DNA from: Parazoarcus communis
GTDB taxonomy: Bacteria > Pseudomonadota > Gammaproteobacteria > Burkholderiales > Rhodocyclaceae
DNA: 64,000 nucleotides
Reading direction: 5' to 3'
Assembly: GCF_003111665.1 (NCBI RefSeq)
Contig: NZ_CP022188.1
Location: forward strand, 2,294,001 to 2,358,000
The translations under genes and the position numbers were made by a program. Numbering within the stretch: the stretch's first letter is position 1; the number at the start of each line of letters is the position of its first letter. Positions 17,755 to 27,176 of the stretch are shown here, one piece after another. The notes under the pieces are model-generated. The model did no database searches and was not told the origin of the DNA. It was given only the letters and a program-made list of their open reading frames with translations.

Positions 17755-18522
17755 GTGGACCACCTCACCCTATGGCTGTCGCTACTTACTCTGCTTTCGC
17801 TGGTCGTTCTAGCGGTGAGTGCCTTGATCCTGTACAAGACGCGCAAGGTTCACCTCGCGACGTTTCCACTACTGCAGGACCTTGCAGCCACACGGAGGGA
17901 GACTGAATCGCTGTTCGGGCAGATTCATGCCTTGCTCGCACTCGAGCGCACACTGGCGCTCCCGCACGCGCTACCACCAATGAGGGGCTGGGCAGGTTCT
18001 CCGGACTTCCTCCTCGTTGTAGCGAACGAGGTATTGCGCAGTAAGCCAGCGGTCGTGATGGAATGCAGCTCTGGCGTTTCAACAATTGTTGTTGCTCGCT
18101 GCCTACAGCTCAACGGCAAAGGACACGTTTATAGCCTGGAGCACGACGCCCCTTATGCTGCGAAAACGCGTGATTTGATTCACAGCTATGGGCTTCAGGA
18201 ATGGGCTACCGTTATACATGCACCACTGGAAACCCGTCGGACCGACACGCCATGGTATGCGGAAGACGCCATTCCCGCGAGTCTCGAACCGATTGATATC
18301 CTGGTCGTTGACGGCCCGCCGCAGAACACTGCACCTCTCGCCCGTCTCCCAGCATTAGCTAGACTGCTCCACCGAATGTCAGCTAACGCCGTCGTAATAA
18401 TGGATGACGCAGACCGAGACGACGAAATCGAAATTGTTAAGCGCTGGAAGTCCTTCGTTCCACAATCTACCGAAAGACGACCACACTGTGAAAAGGGCTG
18501 CGCCATTCTACATATGAGCTGA
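17755..18522 (+). CDS. Membrane-anchored class I SAM-dependent methyltransferase-like protein
   Basis: A 255-residue protein starting at GTG 17755, fixed by a strong AGGAGG at 17742-17747. Residues 4-26 form a membrane anchor (LWLSLLTLLSLVVLAVSALIL), followed by a short helical linker. The C-terminal domain is a Rossmann methyltransferase: VVMECSSGVSTIVVA (motif I region, residue 101), HVYSLEHD (motif II acidic residue), PIDILVVDGPP (motif IV) and AVVIMDDADRDDE. The motif I glycine pattern is close to that of the class I MTase_24/FkbM-like group. Likely modifies a glycan sugar at the inner face of the membrane. It is an isolated gene between the glycosyltransferase and the opposite-strand flippase. 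Confidence 0.72.
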   Translation: MDHLTLWLSLLTLLSLVVLAVSALILYKTRKVHLATFPLLQDLAATRRETESLFGQIHALLALERTLALPHALPPMRGWAGSPDFLLVVANEVLRSKPAVVMECSSGVSTIVVARCLQLNGKGHVYSLEHDAPYAAKTRDLIHSYGLQEWATVIHAPLETRRTDTPWYAEDAIPASLEPIDILVVDGPPQNTAPLARLPALARLLHRMSANAVVIMDDADRDDEIEIVKRWKSFVPQSTERRPHCEKGCAILHMS

Positions 18523-18729
18523 CTCGAAGCCTAGGCGCCTCCCAATATCTGGGAATGTGCAAGCGACTAAGGAAGCTCTGATCTACCCGTTTGCAGTGCC
18601 CTGCATGAGGATGATCGGGCGGTGTTCCGAGACCGCATTGCGTGATCGTGCTCAAAACGTCAATCGATCAGGGGTTCCGTTACCCCTAAGTTTACGACTA
18701 TGTGTGTAGACACTTGACGTCTCGTATGG

Positions 18730-20187
18730 TTAACCATTCGAGCCCTTTCTTTTCGTATAGGTGAAAATTGCTCTTGAGATTTCATTTTGTAATGGATGTC
18801 GCGTAAGACGAATAGACATGATCCATGATGCCGCAAAAAGAGCGCCTCCCGCCAAGAGTATCGTAAGCTCGGATAGCCCTGTACCCATGTATACGTCAGC
18901 AAGCCGGGCGATGGCCGGCGCTGCGAGAGTCATTGGAATCAAAAGATAGCTTGGGGAGAGATCTTTGCAGAGCTTTCGAAAAGATAATCCGAATACGTCA
19001 GAGAGAGCTTTTGCATATATGGCTATCGAAGCAATTGTCGGTACGAGCAGTAGTGATACGACTTCGTCAAGCGGGAGCCAGATTGACGTGCAAAGCACCA
19101 CGACTCGTATGGGTAGTAATATTGTTTGAGCGCGCAGGACGACGTCTATTCGGCCGCTGCCAATCAATGCGTCGCTCGCCAAGGAGAAGGGGGTTTGGAA
19201 AAGGGCGTACAAACAGAATAGCGTCGATAGGTGCGCGGACTGTTCCCATTGTTTACCGAAGACGAACAGAATTAACGGTTCTGCCATGAGCGCTAAGAAC
19301 GCAATTAGCGGTGCCGTAATTCCAGTTACATGCACTGTTGCCAGGATGTACATAGATCCCGGGTTCTCGCCTTTTCGTAAGTTCATCGCGAACGCAGGGA
19401 GAAAAACGCTCTGAACTATTCTTAGTAGTTGGCTTAACGCCATTTGTATCAGGCTGTTTGCGCGGCTGTAATAAGCGACTGCAGCAAATCCAAGAGTTCG
19501 GCCGAGTATGAGGTCGGGAGCGCTTGATCCGACCTCTCCGATCAGCGACGTCGCGACGGATTTGTATCCAAAGCTGACTATTTCCTTGGTGCCCTTTAGG
19601 GTCGGCAAGATCATGATATCTCCTCGCCGGATTAGGCTCACAATGATTACGTTACTGATCATGCCCGCGATCGAGCCCCAGGCCATGCTCATATAGCCAA
19701 AGCCGTTAAGTGCGGTCATAACCGTCACGATAGTTTGAATTGCGGTATTCGCTGTCGAAATGATCGCGAGCTTGCCGAACTGCATTTCCCTGCGCAAAAG
19801 GGCCATTACTGGCGACCCGAATGGAAGAATGACGAAGTTAAGGGCGATCAATCCAATGACGTCAGTCACGCCATCCTGTTCGTAGAACGAGGCGATTGAA
19901 TTCCTGGTGGCGAAAAGGAGGGTGGCGAGTGCCCACGAACTGAAAAGTGTGACGGAAAAGGCTGCCCGAATCCGTTCGCGGCTGACTTCCTGCGCTTGGA
20001 TCAGGTATTGGGTTACTCCAAATTCCCGCAATATGTGGGCGAAACCGAGCAAGGCCACGGAAACTGAGAATACCCCTATGTCTTCTGGGGTGAGCAGGCG
20101 AGAGACGATGACAACACTGCCGAAGCTAAGCAGAAAGTTTATCGCTTGGGTTGCACCACTGAATCCTAGGGAGCGTCTGATCGTCAT
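18730..20187 (-). CDS. Lipopolysaccharide/exopolysaccharide flippase (Wzx-like, MOP superfamily)
   Basis: About 485 residues from ATG 20187 (MTIRRSLGFSGATQAINFLL), the standard position for this family; the frame extends to GTG 20235. It is hydrophobic throughout with about 12-14 segments and has the N-terminal signature VVIVSRLLTPEDIGVFSVSVALLG plus LREFGVTQYLIQ. These are typical of the WzxC-like exporters that flip undecaprenyl-linked repeat units across the inner membrane. The segment is visibly AT-richer than the flanking genes, consistent with transfer. It is the only flippase in the window, so it probably serves the glycan made by the nearby glycosyltransferases. Confidence 0.88.
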   Translation of the reverse strand: MTIRRSLGFSGATQAINFLLSFGSVVIVSRLLTPEDIGVFSVSVALLGFAHILREFGVTQYLIQAQEVSRERIRAAFSVTLFSSWALATLLFATRNSIASFYEQDGVTDVIGLIALNFVILPFGSPVMALLRREMQFGKLAIISTANTAIQTIVTVMTALNGFGYMSMAWGSIAGMISNVIIVSLIRRGDIMILPTLKGTKEIVSFGYKSVATSLIGEVGSSAPDLILGRTLGFAAVAYYSRANSLIQMALSQLLRIVQSVFLPAFAMNLRKGENPGSMYILATVHVTGITAPLIAFLALMAEPLILFVFGKQWEQSAHLSTLFCLYALFQTPFSLASDALIGSGRIDVVLRAQTILLPIRVVVLCTSIWLPLDEVVSLLLVPTIASIAIYAKALSDVFGLSFRKLCKDLSPSYLLIPMTLAAPAIARLADVYMGTGLSELTILLAGGALFAASWIMSIRLTRHPLQNEISRAIFTYTKRKGSNG

Positions 20188-20235
20188 TGGTTGTAAGAGG
20201 CTTCTCGTTCTGACCGAGGGCTGAAGTCGGTTCAC

Positions 20236-20707
20236 TTGGGAGTTGTGAGGCAGTACCGGGATGAAGCGACGATGGAAATCTGCGTTGGTGTGATGGTGCC
20301 GGGCGCCGGGGGATCACTTGCGCGGAGTTTCGCACGCGAAAGCGTCGATGTGTTGACCGCATGAGCGATTGCTGTTGGCAAGTCCGAGCAGGGCGCCGCT
20401 CCGCTGTGATATACGTTCATGTGCATGACAATGTGGAGCAGATTTTTGGCGTCTCCCAAGATGCAAGGCTGGACCTGCGAGCTTGTGGCGAACTTTGTCA
20501 CGGGACGTGCGATTACATTCACATATAATCGACGTGGACGCTTCGGCGGCGTTTTTCTATTTTTGGAGCAAGCGTTGGGCACTCAAGAGGTATCGGGCGT
20601 TTTGGAGCAAGCAGGCGGAGCGCGCGCCCCGGGCGGGCAGAAAGGCGGGCGTATGCCATCGCTTCACCTTGTAGTGGGTACTTTTTCTGTCTGCCGAGGA
20701 GGCTGAG
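20236..20707. promoter_or_regulatory. Intergenic region upstream of the XrtA hydrolase pair, with candidate promoter
   Basis: I see no gene here. A perfect -10-like TATAAT lies at 20524-20529 on the + strand, but no good -35 stands 16-18 nt upstream. Downstream of it TTTTGGAGCAAGC occurs twice (20561-20573 and 20600-20612), a 13-nt direct repeat with a 39-nt period. This could be a leader or regulator site for the operon that starts at 20708. Short frames on either strand in this stretch do not resemble known proteins. Confidence 0.4.
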
Positions 20708-21547
20708 GTGGCATTGCTCACCAAGATCGAGGCATTTCACCTGCAAACACCGTTGGGTTTCCGCTTCTGTGTTCTACGGCGCCCCGCGGGCGGCGATCGT
20801 AGCTGCGGCACGATCATTCACGTTCCTGCGTTCGCTGAAGAGTTGAACAAGTCGCGACGCATGATTGCTTTGGCCGCAGACGCCTGGGCGCAGGATGGAT
20901 GGACGGTGTTGCAGATTGACCTCGGTGGGTGCGGCGACAGTGAGGGCGATCTTGCGGATGCGAGATGGGATGGCTGGCTTGACGACGTTCGGTGCGCTCA
21001 TCAGTGGGCACAGGGTCACGGTCAAGGCCCCGTATGGCTATGGGGTTTGCGGCTTGGGGCGCTGCTTGCCAGCGAGGCCGCACAGCGATTCGGTCTTGAC
21101 TGCGGCTTACTGCTTTGGCAGCCGGTCACAAGCGGCAAACAGCACCTGCATCAGTTTCTCCGGCTGTGGACGGGAGCTCAGATAGTGGGTAAAGCCGGCG
21201 TTGCGGAAGAGACCTCCCCTCTGAAGCGGCTGGCGAGGGGCGAACCGGTGGAGGTCGCCGGCTACGAGATTGCGCCCGGACTTGCGCAAGGTTTGGAAGC
21301 GGCGCAGTTTCGCGTAACGGGAACGTCGAAGGGCGTGCATTGGTTTCACGTGTCACCTACTGGGGCAATGCCCTCGTCGCCGGTGTTGGAGCGGCTCCAG
21401 ACGGAATGGCAAGCTGCCGGCGTAGGTCTCCAGGTTCATTCGGCCGTTGGCCCATCTTTTTGGCAGACACAAGAGATCGAGTTGGCACCTGATCTGCTAA
21501 TGCAGTCTCGACAAGCGCTGAGACGGAAGCCGGGGGTGTCGTTGTGA
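20708..21547 (+). CDS. Hydrolase 2, exosortase A system-associated (alpha/beta fold)
   Basis: A 279-residue alpha/beta-hydrolase-fold protein starting at GTG 20708, with GAGGAGG about 5 nt upstream. It contains IIHVPAFAEELNKSRRM and VLQIDLGGCGDSEGD, both typical of the XrtA-associated hydrolase family TIGR03101. The nucleophile elbow reads GLRLG near residue 113-117, with Arg where Ser or Cys is expected, so hydrolysis by the usual mechanism looks unlikely. It overlaps the next gene by GTGA and probably works together with that partner hydrolase. Role unknown; association with PEP-CTERM/exosortase A loci is known from family co-occurrence. Confidence 0.88.
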   Translation: MALLTKIEAFHLQTPLGFRFCVLRRPAGGDRSCGTIIHVPAFAEELNKSRRMIALAADAWAQDGWTVLQIDLGGCGDSEGDLADARWDGWLDDVRCAHQWAQGHGQGPVWLWGLRLGALLASEAAQRFGLDCGLLLWQPVTSGKQHLHQFLRLWTGAQIVGKAGVAEETSPLKRLARGEPVEVAGYEIAPGLAQGLEAAQFRVTGTSKGVHWFHVSPTGAMPSSPVLERLQTEWQAAGVGLQVHSAVGPSFWQTQEIELAPDLLMQSRQALRRKPGVSL

Positions 21548-22440
21548 GTGTGCGTCCGGTCGTGTTCGCCTGCGGTTCCGACCAGCTCATCGGTGTGGCC
21601 CATCTGCCAGACTGTCCATCCAGGGTCGGTGTCGTCGTCGTAGTCGGTGGCCCCCAGTACCGTGTTGGCAGTCATCGCCAGTTCGTCTCCCTGGGGCGTG
21701 CGTTACAGGAAGGAGGTTTTGCATGTCTGCGCTTCGACTACCGGGGCATCGGCGACAGCGTTGCGCCGATGCGCAGTTTTGAGGGCGTTGACGACGACGT
21801 TCGCGCCGCAATTGACGCCTTGATCGACGCCGTCCCTACTGTGGATCACGTCGTGCTGTGGGGTTTATGCGATGGCGCTTCAGCCGCACTGATATATGCG
21901 CCACGGGATGCAAGGGTCTCCGGCGTTATCGCGGTCAATCCTTGGGTGAGAAGTGAGGCCTCGCTGGCAGCGGCCCAACTGAGCCACTACTACAAGGGGC
22001 AGCTACTGTCCCTCAATTTCTGGCGACGACTGCTCGGTGGTGAGATTCGGATCGGTCAATCGATCGCAGGCCTGACCTCGGTGTTAGTGAAGCGGTTCAG
22101 GCCGCGACGTGGAGGGCAATCAGTAGCCACGTTGGCCCAAACTTTCATTGACCGGATGGGGAACGGGTGGCTCAGGATGCGGGGGCGGGTCCTTGTCATC
22201 CTTAGTGGCAATGACCTTACAGCAAGGGAGTTTGCCGATTTATGCCGTACTCAACCCGTGTGGCACGAGGCGGTGATGCCGGGGCCGAATTTCGTCGAAT
22301 TACCTGCAGCGGACCACACATTTTCGAGACGCGAGTGGAAGCGCAGTGTTGAGTTCTTGACCCTGGAGTGGCTGCGCGCGCAGGCGTCGTCGATTTCCGG
22401 TGGAGAGGCGCAGAAGGAAATAACTGAATTGCAAGCTTAG
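21544..22440 (+). CDS. Hydrolase 1, exosortase A system-associated (alpha/beta fold)
   Basis: A 298-residue protein starting at GTG 21544 inside the stop of the preceding gene (GTGA overlap). It has VVVVVGGPQYRVGSHRQFV and CLRFDYRGIGDSVAP, both characteristic of TIGR03100. The nucleophile elbow is GLCDG (Cys109), so a cysteine may replace the usual serine. A late DHTF supplies a plausible catalytic His. It is a cytoplasmic protein with no signal peptide. Its strict pairing with hydrolase 2 suggests a heterodimer or two-step reaction, but no substrate is known. Confidence 0.9.
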   Translation: MSVRPVVFACGSDQLIGVAHLPDCPSRVGVVVVVGGPQYRVGSHRQFVSLGRALQEGGFACLRFDYRGIGDSVAPMRSFEGVDDDVRAAIDALIDAVPTVDHVVLWGLCDGASAALIYAPRDARVSGVIAVNPWVRSEASLAAAQLSHYYKGQLLSLNFWRRLLGGEIRIGQSIAGLTSVLVKRFRPRRGGQSVATLAQTFIDRMGNGWLRMRGRVLVILSGNDLTAREFADLCRTQPVWHEAVMPGPNFVELPAADHTFSRREWKRSVEFLTLEWLRAQASSISGGEAQKEITELQA

Positions 22441-22448
22441 AGGTCGGT

Positions 22449-23393
22449 ATGAGCGTCAAAGGTCTGGTAAGTGTTGTCATCCCCGCATACAACGTTGGGG
22501 CGCATATTTCGGAAGCGATCGACAGCGTTCTGGCACAGGACTACTCCGAGATGGAGCTTGTCGTTGTCGACGATGGCTCCAAGGATGACACAGCTGATGT
22601 GGTTGAGACCCGTTATCCCCAGGTCACGCTGATACGGAAGGCGAACGGCGGAGCAGCAACCGCGCGGAATGCAGGCATTCGCGCAGCACAAGGTGAATTC
22701 ATCGCGTTTCTGGATGCTGACGATATATGGCTGCCAGGGAAGCTTCGGGCTCAGATTGACCATCTCAATGCGTACGCTGAAGTCGGGATGAACTGCACGG
22801 ATTTCGCTCGCTGGGTATCGGACGACCGGGGCGTATTCCCGGACCCTCTTTTGGAGATTCCAGATCAGGGGGGTATGGCCGCAGGCGCTATCGATCAAGA
22901 GCTTTCGGGCTGGGTCTACCACAAACTGCTACTGGACAACTTTGTGTGGACAACAACCGTGGTGATGCGGCGTTCCCTGATCGACAAGATCGGCTTGTAT
23001 GACGAGAGCTTTCGTCTGGGGCAAGACTACGAGTATTTCCTACGTGCTTCACACGAAACCGTTGTGCATCGCCTGTCGCGCGTTTACGCACTCTATCGGC
23101 AGCATGCCGGTAGTGCGACTGCTCGCGGTATCGATTACAACTATGCGGCTCGCGTGATCGAAGGCGCGCGTGCGAAGTGGGGCTTGGCCAGTCCCAATGG
23201 AGAGTGCATTTCGCCCAGGGAGTTCCAGGACCGACTGCACAAGATCCATTTCATGTGCGGCTACGTGTTCTGGCAGCGAGGCAACGCGGCAACTGCATTC
23301 AACGAGTTCAAGCATGCCGTACGCGACAAACCCCTGCACCTGAAATCGTGGGCATATGCTCTATTGACGGGCGCCCGGGCGATCTTCCAGTGA
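22449..23393 (+). CDS. Glycosyltransferase family 2
   Basis: A 314-residue GT-A enzyme preceded by GAGG 5 nt before the ATG. The N-terminal domain is canonical: VSVVIPAYNVGAHISEAI, VVDDGSKDDT, GGAATARNAGI and IAFLDADDIWLPGKL, where DAD is the metal-binding motif. Later GQDYEYFLRAS supplies the usual acceptor-side acidic motif. The C-terminal 80 residues have no membrane segments. It starts 8 bp after hydrolase 1, so the two hydrolases and the two GT2 genes probably form one operon. Sugar unknown. Confidence 0.9.
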   Translation: MSVKGLVSVVIPAYNVGAHISEAIDSVLAQDYSEMELVVVDDGSKDDTADVVETRYPQVTLIRKANGGAATARNAGIRAAQGEFIAFLDADDIWLPGKLRAQIDHLNAYAEVGMNCTDFARWVSDDRGVFPDPLLEIPDQGGMAAGAIDQELSGWVYHKLLLDNFVWTTTVVMRRSLIDKIGLYDESFRLGQDYEYFLRASHETVVHRLSRVYALYRQHAGSATARGIDYNYAARVIEGARAKWGLASPNGECISPREFQDRLHKIHFMCGYVFWQRGNAATAFNEFKHAVRDKPLHLKSWAYALLTGARAIFQ

Positions 23394-23418
23394 CCCGAGC
23401 CTGACCCGGGAGCCCAAC

Positions 23419-24378
23419 ATGCCCGTATTCGGTGTTGTCATTCCATACTATCAGCGACGCGCCGGCGTCCTCGCGGCCGCGCTGAACTCGGTCGCCCGGC
23501 AGGATGTGGGCGTGCCCGTCACTGTTGTAATCGTCGACGACGCCTCGCCAATTGCGGCCGAGACGGAGGTCGAGAAGGTCGAGTTTCCTGGTAATTTCAG
23601 TGTTCAGATCATTCGCCAAGAGAACGCAGGGCCGGGGGCGGCGCGAAATAGAGGGATCGACGCACTTGCTGCGGCCGACTACATTGCTTTTCTGGATTCA
23701 GACGATTCGTGGGCGCCTTATCACCTAGGTTCTGCGCTCACGGCTTTTGAGAATGGGTTCGACTATTACACGGCCGAGACGGAAGAGGCTGGGTCTGGAT
23801 TCAGGTATTTAGCAAACTTTTTCAAGGAGGGGTTGCCCCTCAAACCCGCGGGGTTCGCTTCGTGGGCAGGCGAACTGATGGAGCCCATCATCAATTTCAC
23901 GGTGGCAGGCCCATTTTCTACATCGAGTACATTTGTGGTGCGAAATGACGTGATCGGAACGACGCGTTTCGACAAAGCGTTGCGCACGGCCGGCGAGGAC
24001 GGGTTGTTCCGAACGATGCTTGCAGCGAAGTCACCCCGTACATTGGTTTCCAGCCGAGTGGATGCACTGCTTGGTGAGGGCGTGAACATCTTCAGCGAAG
24101 GGGATTGGGGTAGTCGAGAAGCGACGATGAGAGCGATCTATTTTCTCAGGTCCAGACTGCTCATGAGGCCAGTTGTGGAGAGCTTTCCTGTTGCGAAGGC
24201 CAAAGTTGAGCAGGCCGTCAGGAGCGCGAGAGTCGAGCTTTGCCGCAGCGCAATCGCAAACTTAAGGCGCGGTGATTTTCCTCTTTCGCAGTTTTTCCAA
24301 ATCTGTCGGGCGGATCCTCTACTGCTCTTTAGCGTTACCGGCGCACTGAGTGCAGCGCGACGTGGAAGACGGAGCTAA
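23419..24378 (+). CDS. Glycosyltransferase family 2
   Basis: A 319-residue GT-A enzyme 25 bp after the previous GT2 and preceded by a GGGAG ribosome site. Motifs: FGVVIPYYQRRAGVLAAAL, VIVDDASPIAAET, GPGAARNRGIDAL and IAFLDSDDSWAP, with DSDD as metal-binding motif, and TAGEDGLFRTM as the acceptor-side acidic region. The C-terminus is helical and basic. Sequence differs enough from its neighbour that they are not recent duplicates. Last gene of this + strand operon; the following genes are on the minus strand. Confidence 0.9.
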   Translation: MPVFGVVIPYYQRRAGVLAAALNSVARQDVGVPVTVVIVDDASPIAAETEVEKVEFPGNFSVQIIRQENAGPGAARNRGIDALAAADYIAFLDSDDSWAPYHLGSALTAFENGFDYYTAETEEAGSGFRYLANFFKEGLPLKPAGFASWAGELMEPIINFTVAGPFSTSSTFVVRNDVIGTTRFDKALRTAGEDGLFRTMLAAKSPRTLVSSRVDALLGEGVNIFSEGDWGSREATMRAIYFLRSRLLMRPVVESFPVAKAKVEQAVRSARVELCRSAIANLRRGDFPLSQFFQICRADPLLLFSVTGALSAARRGRRS

Positions 24379-24399
24379 GTCGGGTACGACCGGATCTCG

Positions 24400-26208
24400 C
24401 TACCGGGTATTTCGTGAAGCAGTTCGGTCAAGGAAATCATTGTCATTTGGCCGCTCTGGCGTCGGAAACAGCGCTATAGAGGTGACACTGTAAGGGGTGC
24501 CGGCTTTGATCATGAAGGCCCCGCCCGCGAATGTCGAACCGAGACCAATGCTCGATGGGAACGCCTTTTCTTCTGATTTTGCGGACATATCGGCGGCGGG
24601 ATACTGCTCCAAGCCGCAGTCTCGATGACCTGCTTGGCCGTGAGGGTTCAGATGCTCGATTTGAATCCGTGTGTGTATTTCGAGTTGGTGACTTGTCGTG
24701 ATTGTTCCGCCAGGGATCATAGACAACTCGATTTGCACCCGGGCGTCGACTGTCGACAGCTGTTCTCGGTGAAGTACTGCGTTACGCCCCAGCCTTCCAT
24801 CGAGGAGTCGCCAATCCAGGGCCGCGAGAAGTTTGTTCGCAATATCTTGTCGATTCTGTTTGAACAGGGCTTTGGGTTGCCCTGTTAGCACAATTCGGAC
24901 GCCGTTCTCGTGGGGCGTAAGTTCACACGCATCAAATTCGTCGAGTACGAAGCAGGCGCCTTCGATGACCAGTAGAGGGATCGATCCCGCCAGTGCAGGT
25001 TGCTCAAGGAGTTCCTGGCGCGAGATTCGTATGCCTGGCTGAGCAACCGGTTGGTCATCGCTCGCGCGTAGATGCACGATCACGCCGCCAGCGTACCGGA
25101 ACTCTGCGTCGTCTGCGTTATACGACTGCGGCGGCTGTCCCCGCGTCGAGATCAGGACGTTAAGATCGTCTTTTGTGCGCAGGTATGCGAGACCGGCTGC
25201 TTCGTCGTGAAAGAGCCCTGTGCGAGTGGCAGACCACATGGCAGGTTGCAGTTGGACTGGCAATGGCCGGTTAGTGCGTAGGTGAAGCGCTATCGCGATA
25301 ACCGCTGCAGCCCACGCGTTGTAAACCGACAAATACATGTAAGCGTCCCAACTCGCACGCCCGGACGCGGCTCCCGCGGGGTTGAGCCACAGGAGCCCGT
25401 CCGCGCGTCGCTGGCGTATCAGCCGCCGACATAGTGCTGCAATGGGTTGATCCTCTTCGCTATCCTCAATGCCCATCAGAATCATGCCGGCGATGAGGCA
25501 GGCATCCCCAAACAGCGAATGCGTGCTGCGGCCGAATCCACCTGCGTAGCCTGCAGGGTCCCAGCAGTGCACCAGCCAGTCGAGCAGGCGCCGTGCGTGC
25601 CGCGCCAGTTCGGCATCGTCGTGATACCAGCACGCAAGTGCAGTAAGGAACAGGGCTTTGTGGTGGTATGCGAGTGGGGTGGAGAATCGGCTGCCCGGGT
25701 TTGCGGGAAAGTCGATGAAGCAGCCCTTGGGAGTGGTCCAGCGGTCGAGCAGAGTGCAAAGGCGCCGACTTTCGGTTGCTTTTCGCGCCGGTGGCGCTTC
25801 GATAAGTCGGCAAGCTTGAGCTAGTAGCGACCAGTTGTTCGAAGGGTAGCTGCGACGCAGGGTGCAGCGGTTAATCCCTGCATCGATCAGTGCTTCGTCC
25901 GCGGGAGCAAGCCCGCGCGACTGGCGCACGGTTCGCAGTAGTAGCAGTGCAAACCGGTTGAAGGGCAGGTGCCCCAGGCTGCTCGCGTCGAGCGTGAGCC
26001 AGGCGAGCAGCGCTTGGCGGCCGATGTTCCAATCGTCTTCATCGCCGCATGCAAGTGCAAGCGCTGCACAGACATGGCCATAATGGTCTGATGGGCTGGG
26101 CTTGTTCTCCAGCGGGTCGAAGAGGCCATCGTTTGCACGAATCTGGTTGCGAAGGGCGGCGTTCAGGCCGGTAAGCAGTGTTTCGAGCGCGGTGTTCATG
26201 GGCTTCAT
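24400..26208 (-). CDS. Alpha/alpha-toroid protein resembling heparinase II/III-type lyases
   Basis: About 602 residues. The first ATG in frame is upstream, but ATG 26208 overlaps the stop of the deacetylase gene (ATGA), so I start there. The N-terminal 330 residues are helical repeats with NNWSLLAQACRL, PLAYHHKALFLTALACW and AGGFGRSTHSLFGDAC, resembling the (alpha/alpha) toroid and Asn/His/Arg motifs of heparinase-like lyases. The C-terminal part is beta-rich with VIEGACFVLDEFD. No signal peptide is evident, odd for a secreted lyase. Coupling to the deacetylase suggests joint glycan processing. The family call is by resemblance only; it could also be a non-enzymatic member. Confidence 0.6.
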   Translation of the reverse strand: MKPMNTALETLLTGLNAALRNQIRANDGLFDPLENKPSPSDHYGHVCAALALACGDEDDWNIGRQALLAWLTLDASSLGHLPFNRFALLLLRTVRQSRGLAPADEALIDAGINRCTLRRSYPSNNWSLLAQACRLIEAPPARKATESRRLCTLLDRWTTPKGCFIDFPANPGSRFSTPLAYHHKALFLTALACWYHDDAELARHARRLLDWLVHCWDPAGYAGGFGRSTHSLFGDACLIAGMILMGIEDSEEDQPIAALCRRLIRQRRADGLLWLNPAGAASGRASWDAYMYLSVYNAWAAAVIAIALHLRTNRPLPVQLQPAMWSATRTGLFHDEAAGLAYLRTKDDLNVLISTRGQPPQSYNADDAEFRYAGGVIVHLRASDDQPVAQPGIRISRQELLEQPALAGSIPLLVIEGACFVLDEFDACELTPHENGVRIVLTGQPKALFKQNRQDIANKLLAALDWRLLDGRLGRNAVLHREQLSTVDARVQIELSMIPGGTITTSHQLEIHTRIQIEHLNPHGQAGHRDCGLEQYPAADMSAKSEEKAFPSSIGLGSTFAGGAFMIKAGTPYSVTSIALFPTPERPNDNDFLDRTASRNTR

Positions 26209-27176
26209 CCGCCTGCGCTGTGGGGGAAGACCAGGCTGCGCAGAAGACGTAATGCGAAACGCGAAGGGGTTCTGTCCCATGGCGTGAAACGCGGCAATTC
26301 GTGGAGACCGCTCCGACGATCGGCAGCAGCCGGTCGGGTTGATACGGCGACCTCGAAGCCGGCGCGCGAAACCATGTCGACATGCTCGGCAGCGTAATCC
26401 TTGATAGGCCGACCGTTGGGGTATGCGAAGACGCTGATTGGAGCCTCGAGCAGGGTTTCAAGCTGGTGTTTGCCGGTGCGGATTTCAGCTTCCGCGTCCG
26501 CCTGCGTCTGCTGTGCAAGGATCGGGTGGGTGTGCGTGTGCCCTCCGATCTCCATTCCTGCGGCGTGAAGGGCACGTAGTTGGGCTCGCGTCATCATCAG
26601 GTCGGTGGGCAGCGCTACGCCCATATCGGCAGCAAGGCGCTCGGCGCCGGGCAGGCGTGTCGCCGACGACTGGTACTTGAATCGCCCGATCAGGTCGCTC
26701 ACGAGTGTCAGGCGGTCGGTGTTCGTCCGGAGCTGCCGGATGCCGAGGCCGAGGGATGACAGATCGCAACTGCCCGCCGGGACGCGCCGCGCCACTTCGA
26801 TCAAGACGTCATTGAACATGCAGCCGCCGTTCAGGTAGGCAGTGGCTATGAAGAAAGTTGCCGGCAATCCGGCAGCTTTGAGAATCGGTAGTGCCAGGGT
26901 GTAGTTGTCTGCATAGCCGTCGTCGAACGTGATACATGCGGCACGAGGGGGAAGGCTGCCTTCCTTTAGACGGCTTGCCGCTTCACGTAGCGGCAGAACG
27001 TTGAAATATCGGTGCAACAGGTCGGTGTGCCAGCGGAAGGTGGCAATGTCCGGATCGCCGCGGCGCAGCGGGTCTGGTGCCGGCAGGACGCGGTGGTAGA
27101 TCAGGATGGAGAGCTTGCCGTGCTTGCCGCCCGGGGACGCAACGGAGAGGGCGGTCTTAAACCCTGAAAATGTCAT
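26205..27176 (-). CDS. Polysaccharide deacetylase family protein (NodB/CE4)
   Basis: About 323 residues from ATG 27176; the frame is open further to 27245 but no better start is seen there. CE4 motifs: LSILIYHRV near residue 22, ITFDDGYADN with catalytic and metal Asp85/Asp86, and GGHTHTHPIL with the metal-binding His213 and His217. FAYPNGR and LPRFTPWD complete the barrel. No clear signal peptide, so the cellular location is uncertain. It removes N- or O-acetyl groups from a polymer in related enzymes. It overlaps the toroid gene by 4 nt, and 5' of it lies a divergent secreted TPR protein. Confidence 0.85.
   Translation of the reverse strand: MTFSGFKTALSVASPGGKHGKLSILIYHRVLPAPDPLRRGDPDIATFRWHTDLLHRYFNVLPLREAASRLKEGSLPPRAACITFDDGYADNYTLALPILKAAGLPATFFIATAYLNGGCMFNDVLIEVARRVPAGSCDLSSLGLGIRQLRTNTDRLTLVSDLIGRFKYQSSATRLPGAERLAADMGVALPTDLMMTRAQLRALHAAGMEIGGHTHTHPILAQQTQADAEAEIRTGKHQLETLLEAPISVFAYPNGRPIKDYAAEHVDMVSRAGFEVAVSTRPAAADRRSGLHELPRFTPWDRTPSRFALRLLRSLVFPHSAGG

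Noticed and set aside
20236..20707. Sigma-54 promoter (GG-N10-GC) before the XrtA hydrolases, as seen for PEP-CTERM genes
   Set aside because: The nearest candidate (TTGGCAAGTCCGAGCA near 20374) has the wrong spacing by one base.
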